In this document: piece by piece, positions 50,066-60,828 of the stretch
Numbering within the stretch: position 1 is the first letter of the stretch
Layout of the letters: every line of letters begins with the position of its first letter
DNA from: Flectonema sp. DT1601
Lineage: Eukaryota; Euglenozoa; Diplonemea; Diplonemida; Diplonemidae
Direction of reading: 5' to 3'
Assembly (NCBI GenBank): GCA_964019425.1
Contig: OZ025785.1
Coordinates: 1,449,501 to 1,513,500 of the forward strand
Length of the DNA stretch: 64,000 nucleotides
Notes under the pieces: generated by a model
What the model saw: only the letters and a program-made list of their open reading frames with translations
Database searches by the model: none
What the model was told of the DNA's origin: nothing
Program-made: the position numbers and the translations under genes

Positions 50066-50729
50066 ATAAAAGAAAAAGATAGCATTTACCTACTATTCCT
50101 CTCTTTGTTTTTTTTTTTTTTTTTTTTTAATATTATGATTCTTTTGTTACACCCTTTTTTTTTTTTTTTTTTTTTTTTTTCGCCGTCCTCCGAATAGCTA
50201 AATCATTGTTATGTATTATATTAGTTTTCGTTTTTTTTTTCCTTTTTTTTTTTTTTTCCTTCTCACTCGTCCCCTTTAAAAAATTAACTTAAAAAAAAGG
50301 AAAATTGCTTATGCTTCTCCCTTTATAGAGCCACTCGGAGAGCTACCATCTTTTTTTTTAATAAAGATATGCACCGTACGGTAGCTCACAATCTAAAAAC
50401 CTTCTTAAAGCCATTCTGGTGGTGACAGATTTTTTTTTTTTTTTTTCTATTAAAAGTTCGTTAGTTAAATTTCTTTTTATCCATCCATAAAATAATCTCT
50501 TTTTTTTTTTAATCACGAACGTGAAAAAAAACTTTGGAGGAAAAAAAAAAAAAAAAATAATAACATATCTTAACTGTGACTATACTATTGTGGATGTTGT
50601 TGTAGCTTTGAGTTGGGTTTTTTTTTTTTTTTTTTTTTTTTTGTACAGGAAAATGAATTGAAAACCATGTGAAGTAAGAATGTAATGTGCACCACCTGTT
50701 ATATTAATCACATCATTTATTACAGGTAC
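50066..50729. other. Homopolymer-rich intergenic region
   Basis: No protein gene seen. T runs lie near 50109-50129, 50157-50180, 50429-50447 and 50619-50642. A perfect 8-bp inverted repeat (GAGCTACC 50340-50347, GGTAGCTC 50380-50387) precedes the T run at 50429, a possible small RNA. ATTTATTACAG ending at 50725 is the likely acceptor of the channel gene. Confidence 0.5.
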
Positions 50730-53700
50730 ATGCAAAATGAAAAAACCAGAGCTGTACCGTCTGGAGGAAACACCGCCGTGGTGCTGTCGTCACCAGGCTA
50801 CCGATCAGCTGCTGCATGTGCCGATCCTTATTTAGAGAAAGACGCACTTCGAATAACATCTTTATTGTCGTCATCAGGTTTCACTGTCCATTTACTTCTT
50901 GGAGATGCAGCCACAGCTACTCAATTCTTAGCAGTTTTAAGTGCTATTGCAAAAGGTAAGTCTTCAGATAAAATTTTGGTTTTTATATTTGCACCTGGCA
51001 GGATAAACAGTAAGGGAGATCACTGTCTATTGTTATACAACTCAACTCTAAGAGATGAGAATACTTGGCTTCGCATGAATGACATTGGAGTTGCTTTTAA
51101 TAAGTTACGATCCTCACTTCGAATAGCATTTATTTTATCTCTAGATATTGCTGCTTCTCCTGTTGCTGCTGCTCGTGTTGCTCAAAGGAAGAGATTTCCA
51201 TCAGCTGTACCTAAAGGGACATCTTGTGGGTTTGTTCAGATTTTAACTAGAAATGGAAAACATCATTCACTTACTTCTGGGATAGCTCCAGCTATTACTC
51301 ATGGGATTATTATTGCATTGTCTGGTCATCGTATTAGAAGACGTACTATCAGACTAAAGCATCTCATTGAACTCTTGCAGTCGAGAGGTTTACAAGATCT
51401 CAGACTACCACATCAAAGAGATGCAGAGTTAGTTATTGTTGACTCCCCTCAAGGACATGAAAAGTTTCCAACTGCTAGTTCACCGTCGCATGCCAACGGG
51501 AATGGAATCTCTGGAGCATTAGTGGCCTCCGCTGTAATTAATTTTGTAATTATCGATGCGCCCACAACAAACATCGTCGGACTAAACAAGTTCGGAGCTT
51601 CCTTCGCAAAGAATGCCTGCGCTGAGATGGCTGGCATCAGTCCAGATTACCTTTCATCTGTACCAGTTCTTCCAATGGGACCAAGTCATGGTGAACATTG
51701 GGTAGTCTCAACAAGAAGTAGTGAAGCGGAGACGTTATTGCTTTCAATTTGTAGAGTTCACGAGTCGGTTACTTTAGTAAAGTGTTGGGATGTCAGTGAC
51801 GGTACACTCGCTCTCTGGTTCGCTTCCGATTCAGGGATAAAATCAAAGATCCGATTCGCTGGTATAACCGGACCATTTACCCTCGGAAGTGCTCGGGTAG
51901 ATATGTCACCCGACATCTTATATCAACTGGAGAGTACTGTTCGTGACTCATGGCCAGTATGCCCTCCAATGCCTGCTAATAGTGGCATACCTGAAGTTTG
52001 CTTATTAACTCTCAGCAGGTATGATGTGTCTTTGAAAGATTTGGGTCCTTCAGTACAAAAGACTTCTGCTGCTGAACTTGTCAACAAGTTGGAATCAAAA
52101 GATTCACAACCGACTCTATTAGTTCAAAACAATGGTATTAAATGTTCTTCATTTACGTTGAAACCTCCGCAAATCGACACCAGGAGTTCTTCTGAACGCA
52201 GAAAAGAGTTAGAGACTTACGCAGCTAAGTTACTAGAAAACAGTCACATCGAAGTTGAAGAAGTTTCCAGCGAACCCAGCGATGAGGAGGATGACGAACC
52301 CGACCCAAAACCAACAATAAGGAAAAGAGTGCAACTCTCACCACCACTTGGTAACTCTCCTCTTGGGAATTCTCAAAACAATGTTTATACTCCATTGTTC
52401 ACTCCAATACAACATACTGCTTCAGGGATATTTGGGAACAGTTCTCCAAGTGGTACCTTAGAACCAGGAGGAGGGATCACAAACACGTCTAGCGGTAATA
52501 TTAGCAAACGATTTGAGACGAAGCAGGTGTTACCAAATTTTGGTGAAAAACAACCGAAATTAGACTTCTTAAAGATGGGTGATAAGATCAGTCTGATGTC
52601 TCTTTGTAGTGAAGAAGGATTACTGTCTTCACAATGGTATGGAGATGTGTGCTATCCTTGTACTAGAATATACTTCGGAAAGTCATCTATTCCTCGAAAT
52701 TTTGAAAATTGTTCATTTCAAATAGAACGTAGCACTGACGACATTCAATTTAGTAGTAAATCAAAAGGACACAATTCCTTGAATCACAACTTCGTTGCTT
52801 ACGGAGATGTCGTCAGACTCGTCAACGTTCTCTCAAGCCGAAACCTTTGCGTTCAACCAACAGGCAAACCAGAATCACCATATCGGTTAGCTTTATTACA
52901 CAAAGAAGATACAGTTGGAAGTGAAACATGTTTGTCCTTCAAATTCACACCAGCATCGAATATGAGAGTAGAAGGTGAGAAGGTCCGCGTAGGTGACAGC
53001 GTTGATATCGTTTCTTCTCTATCAAATTGTTTAGTTAGCGGAGCTCCAGGTAGTAGTTCTACACAACAGAGTAAGAGTAATGGAAAAGTACCTGAGAACA
53101 TGGCTCGATTAGTTCCGATTCAGAAAAACGTCGGAAAACGAGCATCAACAGATCGAAAGAGAAATAAAAACAGCAACTGGATGATCGGCGCCTACCACAT
53201 TCGTAATATAGACGACGCTGGCGATACCGGTAACGAAGATAATTTACATACAGGACATCCTGTTCTTCTATTTCATAAGGAGTCTGAAGGATTTCTAACT
53301 GCTGATGTTGAACTACCCGACAATCAGATCCCCTGTTTGAGTGGAGACCTTTCAAACAAAAGACCAGATAGAAATGTCGCCAAAGCCTTTGTATCTGACA
53401 CAGCTGAAAACCACACAATCTACTACGACATTCAAGAAAGTCGAAAAGAGTCGTCAACATATGTGGTTAGTGACTTTCCACACTCATCTAATGCTATATG
53501 GCTTATTGAAGGCATTGATCCAACACGGGGAGGTCCAGTTCATTGGTTACACCAAAGAAAAGCATACAGAATAAAACATGTTGCCACATCGGGTTATTTA
53601 TGTGTTTCGGAATCGCAGGTAGATAGAACTCCAAAGTTAACGATCGTCAACTCACCTGATAACTGTCATACTGTAGTAGTATTTTATCCTGTCAATGCTG

Positions 53701-56700
53701 TTATAGGAACACCAGAAGAGGCTGGAATGCTTGTGACAAGTTCTTATTGTAGAATTCAATTTGCACATTCTCGTCTGTGGTTACATATTGACGGTAATCA
53801 CGGTGACACACTGGGATCATCAGCGACATCTGCTGTTACAAGAGCAGTAAAAGTATCGGTACAGCCAACCTATGATGCAGTCTTTGCGATACGACTTGGA
53901 TCTAAATTGGAATTTGAAAAACTGACATCAATATGTTCAATGAGACGTGATCTCGGAAAGTGTATCAGTAGTTGGATTATCGGATCTTTAACTGGAAGAA
54001 AACCAGCTTATAAGAATCGTAAAGAAACCCTTCCTTCACTTATAAGACGTGAATCATCTGGCTCTTGGAGAAGAGACAGTCTGGATACCTTTCCGAAGAT
54101 AATTGAAGACACTACAGATATCCTAACAAACTTAATAATGTTCGGATGTATGACTGGTGATCAAAAAGAAGAATTGCAGGACTCAGCATCTCTTGATCCG
54201 TTTTCTTTCCATAGTGCGGCAGATCCTGATAAACAGCACATGTTATTCAGTCAGAATATCCATTTGTGGGTTCTCAAAGCAATTCAAGTTCCCTTTCAAA
54301 TGAATGAGTCAAACAGTCCTGACCAATCTCCAAGCAGCCGAAAAGACGATGAAACTTTATTCGATCCTTCAATTACTCACATTTATAAACTTTGTTATCA
54401 TTTATTGAAGGAGATGGTTCGTGGACAACCTGCTTTAGCTTTGCGATTATCTCCGTTTATTCCTTTTATTGAGAGTCAACTTTCTTATGATATAAATGCA
54501 ATGCATACTTTAGTACAAATATATAAAGGTAACTATCGGTTGTTATGTGGATTGTCAACTGGACAGTTGGAGTCGTACATGCGACCAAGTCCTTTCTTGG
54601 AACTGCTATCGTGTTCGTGTGTCAGCAGCACCGTCGACGATGTCGAAAGTGGCATCCAACGAAATCAGAATATCATAATGTCTCTTCTTGAGAAGTACAG
54701 TATTGTATTTCCAACTAGGACGCATAAAGGTCAAATATGGATTAAACCATCAAAAGAGTTACTTTCAAGAAAACCAAACCCAAATCCTCGATCAAACAAG
54801 AAACACGCTCACAAGGAAAGGAAATTTTCTTTTGGTAGTATTCCTGTTCATAAATCGTTTAAGCATGTTAAAGGTAAAATGATGGAAATTGTCAGAAGTG
54901 ACAGTTCATCAGGCAGTGACTCCTCTGTAATTGACTCGGCTGAAGAAACAGATGACGATGTTCAATTCTCGTCTGATGATGAAGATATTAATGAACTCCT
55001 AAAGAGAGCACCACCACCATCACCACCACCTCGAAGAGGTTCAAAAGAATTACTTATCAATCATAACAATGTTCCTACAGATGATGACTCCGACATGGGT
55101 TCATCTCCACCAATTGATACGTCTCAACGACAGGGTTGGAAAGTTGTGAATTATTTCATTACTCACGATAACATTCGTTATATAAATCACTTTCAAGGTA
55201 CTCTTATGCTATTCTCAATGCTTTGTGTTGATTGTGATCCTGCGACACGTTCAAAGGTTTCGAAAGAGATATCCTTTAAGGAAGCTCTCATTGGTATTTT
55301 TATGGATTTCAAATCCCCAGAGTGCGACAGCATCAGAACAGCGTATGCCACTATTGCGAGGTATTTATATATTTATCCAGCGAGACTTGTTGTTGGGAGT
55401 CCACCACAGAGAATTCAACGAGTCAACATCCAACTTGATGGTGATTCTCATAACAGCAATTCAAGTAAACCTGACTCACAAAAACAAAAACCGGATTCTC
55501 AGTTAAGAAGTCTGTTACGCAACACAGCAGCATCACCAACATCATCTGAGGGAAGCCCTCGTGAAAGCAAACGAGACGGAAACATCAGAGCACTAAAAGG
55601 AATATTATCTCAGATACTAAAAGAAAATCAGATTCAGGTCACTGAATGCACTCAAAGAAATGCACTTTTGACTGAAGTTTTCAAATTAATTTTAGAAATG
55701 CTACGGGGCGGACTCTACAAACCAAGTGAAATAAAAGACTTGCTTCCATCTGTACTTGGCTTACTGGACCCGGCAACTGATGTAGTGGCTTGTAAAGACG
55801 TTGATAATCCGCCTTATAAAATTCAACTAGGCAGGAAAATGCTTCGACACTCATCGATGTGGTTGAGTTCGGTTTTGATGAAGAGCAAAATGAGTAGGAA
55901 ATCGGTTTGGCAGAGGAGTCCAACGAAGAAGAATCTCAATAGAACTTTTCCTTCGATAAAAAGAAAACAAGCACAGACACTTGATTCTTCTACAGCACCA
56001 ACTTGTAGTAAGTTTGACTACAATGAAATGTCAACCCTAGTTATGCAAACTAAAACAGAAGCATGCCGACTTCTAACAACTGTAATAAATAATGAAAACG
56101 TCGAAGGGTACAATTTCAGAAGATGGATGTCTGAGATTGAAATTAACGGAGTTAGAGGCTACACTCTTCTTTCGAATATCCTTCTTGAAGTTACTCTTTA
56201 TCAAGGGAGTACAGTTTTATTTACTACAGCACTCGATACTCTTTATAGAGCTTTATCTGAAACTCTCGGAAGGAATGTAAATGGAAGTCGCATAGAACAC
56301 GTCTCTGAAGTCGATCAGTCTTCAGTTGACGCAATGGCTCGACTCCTGAGTGGTAATATTACTGAACCGCGAGCAGGTGTGAAGCCCCCAACGAAGATCA
56401 CTAATTTGTTCAAACACCTTCGGGAGGTTTCTAAAGCTGATCACCTCTGTGTGGCGCTATTAAGAACCTTCACAACGGTCTTGAAATTTGCTTCCGAGAA
56501 TGAGATTACTTGCGCTGATGGTGAGCCGCTGTCTCTGATTCGATGCCAAAATGCTCTCAACAAGTTGGGATTCACCATTGACTTGGCGATCCTCATCGAA
56601 GGCAATCCCGATGGAGAAGTCGTACGTCACGCTCTAGAGTGTGGTACTGCAATGTTGGAAGGTGGAAACAAACATGTTCAGGAGTCACTTTATAATTACT

Positions 56701-59700
56701 TTCTCGCGAGGGACGATGAAGTGCTGTTCTTGAAACTCATCAACAGGCTACGAACTGCAATGACATTTGTAGCTGACGTTGAGCAAGGAGGAACTTATCA
56801 GAGAACTCGAAGGCAGAGTATCCGTCTTAAGAAACCTCCACTTACACCATTGTTACCACGAGGTGACGCTCCTTCATTCCCTTCAGCCTCTTTGTCATTT
56901 GGTACTAGCAGCACAGCCAGCAGACGTCGTGGTGACGGAATTCTTGCAGCAAATGTTTCCTTTTTACTCAGCGGTAAGGATTTGATGAGCCAACTGGATG
57001 CCAACATCGATTATCAAAAGATTGATTATTACAAATCAAAGAACCTCTTTCATACGAGAGAAGTGATGAGGTATCTTCAACTGTTTTGTGAAGGACACAA
57101 TACAAAACTTCAAAACTACCTCAGAGTTCAGGGAGATAACGTACACTCGTTTAACTTAGTAAGCGAGTCATTGACGTTCTTGGAATGTATTTTACAAGTC
57201 GAGCATATGGATGAGTTCATGGCTGGAGTGGTGTTACAAACATTTGACTCACTAACAGAATACTGTCAAGGTCCTGTACCAGAGAATCAAGTGACATTAG
57301 TAAATGGAGGTGTCTGTTTGGCAGTGACTGCTGCGTTTCAAGGTCCGAGTGATGGAGGAGTTGACTTTTCAATTGTTCAAAATACAACACCAGAATTAGT
57401 TGAAAAGATCCGAACAGCAGCAGTCGCAACAGTCTTATCTCTACTAGAGGGAGTAACAGATAAAGCGATAGCTGAGAAGATGCTGTCTCAACATAGTAAT
57501 GTTGGTCTTGATGTTAATGTTTTCAGATCAGCTCTTGCAGATGTTTGTGAAATACGTCAGCTTGCTGAAGCTAATGAAGACACTGGTATGTTGGAATACG
57601 CGCTAGAACTCGGATTCTCAATTTATATTCTGTTTAAAACTCTCCATGCTTACATCGATCCATCCGTCAAGGACTTTGTTGATGATGTTGAAGGCACTTC
57701 CTACTTCGCTGAGCGAACTGGTCGCATTGAAATCTGTCGAGGGATTGATCTTGAAAGAGTTTATTTCAGAATACCTGAAATTTGTGTCGATCCCGGACTG
57801 AGTAACCGAACGAAGTACCAATTGCTTTGGTCAGTTAGAAGAAATACACCTTCTGAAAGAATAGTTGATTTCTTTGAGAAGGGTGACTACCTGGTTTATG
57901 AAGTAGAGTACACTGAGAAATGGTTTCAAAGAAACGAGTCTGTGCCTACGATGTTACTTCAGATATTAACGTCGTCAAAGTTTAGAGGAAAGTCATGTCG
58001 GACTTTGTGTCGAAGGTTTGGAGGGACTACAGAAATCACAATGGTTTACTTAGCGATATTTGTAAACTTTTTAATAATCTGTCAAGATTCTGGGATGGGA
58101 AAATTAGACATCAGTATCCAAATAGTAGCTGGACTTCAAATAGCCCTCCTGTCGATTTCATTGGCATCCTTCTCTGTTACTGAAGTTCCTCAGTTGGCTT
58201 ATCGGAGGTACAGAGAGTTAGTTAAGAAGAGAAAGTTTTTACAACAAAGTGCTATGGCTACTCAACAATTCAATACAATGTATGATAAGATGTTAGCACT
58301 TCAGGAAAGAAGTAATTCAATCACCGCTACTGAGAGTAGCGATGAAGAATGCTCATCCGAAAGTGAAATCTTAGAAACCGAAGTCATCAAACAAGAAGTT
58401 AAACATGATACCCCACCTCCACCTCCACATCAAGTTACATTCTTAAACTCTGTTAAGGCTTTCTTAAAAGTCGATCCTCGTATATTCTTAAAGGCAGTTC
58501 ATAACTACATCCTTGAAGCAGAAGATCCCGAAGAAAACCCTGCCAAAGCAACCATTCAAATATGCATAACAACCCCAACGTTCTACTACTACGGTATTAT
58601 GATGATTTTTGCTCTTGCTGGATTCTTTATTGAACCTCTATTCTTGTCTGTTCATCTAATTAGCATTGCTCGTGCTTCAGACGTGTTGCATAATGTAATC
58701 CGTGCAGTTACTCAGAATGGAAAGGCACTAATATTGACGTGTATCTTGGGAATGGTTGTTATTTATTTGTTTTCTGTCGTCGCTTATATTTTCTTTCAAG
58801 ATGCGCTTAGGAATTCTGAAGGTGACCGGGTCTGTGATAGCCTTATTCATTGCTTTATGTATGCTCTTACTCACGGCGTGAGGAGTGACGGAGGTCTTGG
58901 TGATCACATGGCTGACCCACACTGGTCAAGTGGATTCTATGGAATGCAAATGGCATTTGAAGTGTTGTTCTTCGTGTTAGTAATTGTTATCTTACTTAAC
59001 ATTATCTTTGGTATTATTATTGATACTTTTGCTGAACTTCGTTCACAAAGACAATCTGTTGAAGAAGACATCCGCACCAAGTGTTTTATTTGTGGAATTG
59101 AATCATCCGAGTTTGATCGCCATGCGGAAGGCTTCCAACGTCACATCAAAGAAGATCATAACATGTGGAATTACGTCTTCTTTTTACATCATCTTCGTTT
59201 GAGAGACACGTCTGAATACACCGGACAAGAATCCTACGTCGCTGAGAAAGTCAAACACAGCGATCTATCATTCTTCCCGCTCAACAAAGCGCTAGCTGTT
59301 GATCACAAAAAACAAGAAGAAGACGGTATGTAATATTGTTTTGTGTGATAGTACTTCCTACTATTTGTTAGGTACATAAAAAATAATAATAAACAGAAAT
59401 GGTAGAACACATGCACAGCCAAGACGTTATGAGACAACTGGAAGAATTAGATGTCAGGGTATGTGAATGGTTGTTGCGGTGATTTAACAATCAAAATAAT
59501 AAAATAAAATAAAAACAGTTGGGAGAAAGTATGGCAATTAGCAGTAAGGATGTTCAGGACATTAGAAACCAACTAGGAGAGGTCAGCAGGCTACTGCGAG
59601 ACGTGTCGTCATCAGTGCATCAACACAAAGGAATTGAAGGAAAGAAAGCAAGTAGTAGACACAGTTTACTAACACCAGCGACATCCGGACAACTGTCGTT

Positions 59701-59758
59701 TGCGATATCGAGGAGAGACCATAACAGTCAGTTTGGAGGTAGTTTTGCCTTCACATAA
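50730..59758 (+). CDS. IP3-receptor/ryanodine-type Ca2+ channel with N-terminal caspase-like domain
   Basis: The exons are 50730-59325, 59397-59458 and 59519-59758, giving 2965 aa. The ATG at 50730 follows an acceptor-like site by 4 nt. Residues ~15-220 resemble the caspase fold: strand AVVLSSPGY, SLLSSSGFTVHLLLGD, strand ILVFIFAPGR where SGHG is expected (87-91), FILSLDIAAS where DAC is expected (138-143). Then an unassigned region (~220-600), an Ins145/suppressor-type domain (~610-780, GDKISLMSLCSEEG), MIR-type region (~815-1050), RIH (~1120-1270), RIH-associated (~2100-2190, MRYLQLFCEGHN) and about six membrane segments (~2445-2775). The pore has DGGLGD near 2721. A zinc element (CFICG, HIKEDHNMWNY) and EYTGQESYVAEK match IP3 receptors closely. 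A coiled-coil tail is supplied by the last two exons. Predicted to release Ca2+ from internal stores; IP3 gating is inferred. Confidence 0.9.
59326..59396 (+). other. Intron 1 of the Ca2+ channel gene
   Basis: The 71-nt intron runs from GTATGT to AATAAACAG. It splits a Glu codon; reading through it stops after three codons. Confidence 0.75.
59459..59518 (+). other. Intron 2 of the Ca2+ channel gene
   Basis: The 60-nt intron runs from GTATGT to AAAAACAG in phase 0. It connects VMRQLEELDVR to LGESMAISSKDVQDIRNQLG, a continuous heptad pattern like the C-terminal coiled coil of IP3 receptors. Confidence 0.75.
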
Positions 59759-60220
59759 AATAACTCTTTTATATTGGGGATTGAAACGGTTTTCTTCCTC
59801 AAAAATATCATTTGTGCTAACGTTGAGCATCACTTTTAAATTTTATTTTTTAAATCTGATATTTCTATTTCAACATAATTAATGATGTATCATAGCAATG
59901 ACCCTGTCAATGTTTTTCGAAAAAAAAAAGAAGAAAAAAAAAAACACACTTCCAGACGCACGTAGAAAAACTTATTGTATAACTTTTTTTTATTTTCCCA
60001 TTTTTCCCTTATTCCTTTTTTTTAGAATTTTATTTATTATATATTTTTCATAACTGTTTCTTATTCATAGTTTTACAGCATTAATAGGTAACATGTCGTA
60101 CTTAGTAGCATGTTGTCAACCAATTCACTCTCTTGAATTCACAACAGCTGTACAACTAGGAAACAGCCTTGTTGAAGAAAGCACGACGGTCTAATTTCGA
60201 AAGTACGTGCTTGGATTATG

Positions 60221-60258
<38 letters not shown>

Positions 60259-60350
60259 ACGCTGGTCATACATTTGAATCATACATTGTCACAGGAGTCT
60301 CTTTAGTTACTGATTTTGAATTTTTTTTTTTTGATTTTCTTTTTGTTGTT
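59759..60350. other. 3' flank of the channel gene with a possible microORF
   Basis: T and A runs are present near 59920-59943 and 60221-60254. One 33-codon ORF (60093-60194) is listed separately. Nothing else is supported. Confidence 0.5.
60093..60194 (+). CDS. Possible microprotein or first exon, 33 aa
   Basis: ATG 60093 to TAA 60192-60194 encodes MSYLVACCQPIHSLEFTTA and a short acidic end. Composition is protein-like in an otherwise AT-rich gap, and acceptor-like TTATTCATAG/TTACAG sites lie just upstream. A GTCTAA at 60189 could be a donor, so it may be a first exon. No homologue recognised. Confidence 0.3.
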   Translation: MSYLVACCQPIHSLEFTTAVQLGNSLVEESTTV

Positions 60351-60353
60351 GTA

Positions 60354-60473
60354 TCGACATCCGTGTTGGAGAAGAAACTGTTCAGAGATTAAAAGCCGAT
60401 ATAACTTATCTTCCTTGCGACAAGATAATCCTGTCTGACCGCGTTCAACGAAATAAAAGGCTATAATCTGAAT
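60354..60473 (+). ncRNA. Candidate structured RNA, copy B of a two-copy family
   Basis: It has a 6-bp hairpin (TCGACA-TCCG-TGTTGG, 60354-60369), the block AGAAGAAACTGTTCAGA (60370-60386, 16 of 17 identical to copy A) and a 3' end with AAGGCTATAATCTGAAT, followed directly by about 13 T. TTCAGA pairs with TCTGAA and AGCC with GGCT to close the molecule. The 5' hairpin is kept although its sequence differs from copy A, which supports RNA structure. The class is unknown. Confidence 0.5.
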
Positions 60474-60828
60474 TTTTTTTTTTTTCAAATAATTTTTTTT
60501 AGCATTTTAATTCAACTCTTGCAGCAAAAAAAAAAAAAAAAAAAAAACATAAATAATAATAAAAAAAAAAAAAAAAAAGTCATGCTTTTTTTGTGCAGTT
60601 TAAAAACATCACGACGACTTTTTTTTTTCTTTTTTTCTTCCTATTTGTTATGATATTTGTTTTTTTTTTTTTTTTTCCTTCTTCAATATTAATCATCAAA
60701 TCCCTTTTTTTGTTGTATGGAGACAAATTGTATTGGTTTTTATTTTTTTATTTTTTTCTTCTTCTTACAACTACAACTGATATTCATCGTTATTTTATTA
60801 TTTATATTCACTCAAACAGTGTGAGGGG
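60474..60828. other. T/A-rich gap before the last gene
   Basis: It has A runs near 60525-60547 and 60562-60578, T runs near 60620-60636 and 60660-60676, and an acceptor-like ACTCAAACAG ending at 60819, 9 nt before the next ATG. No gene seen. Confidence 0.5.

Noticed and set aside
60370-60473. U6 snRNA identity for candidate RNA copy B
   Set aside because: CAGAGATTA and a 3' T run recall U6, but the invariant ACAGAGA is absent and copy A lacks GAGA altogether.
60303-60488. Minus-strand 61-codon ORF across candidate RNA copy B
   Set aside because: It is bounded by poly-Lys from the T runs, and the repeated structure with copy A explains the conservation better than a protein.
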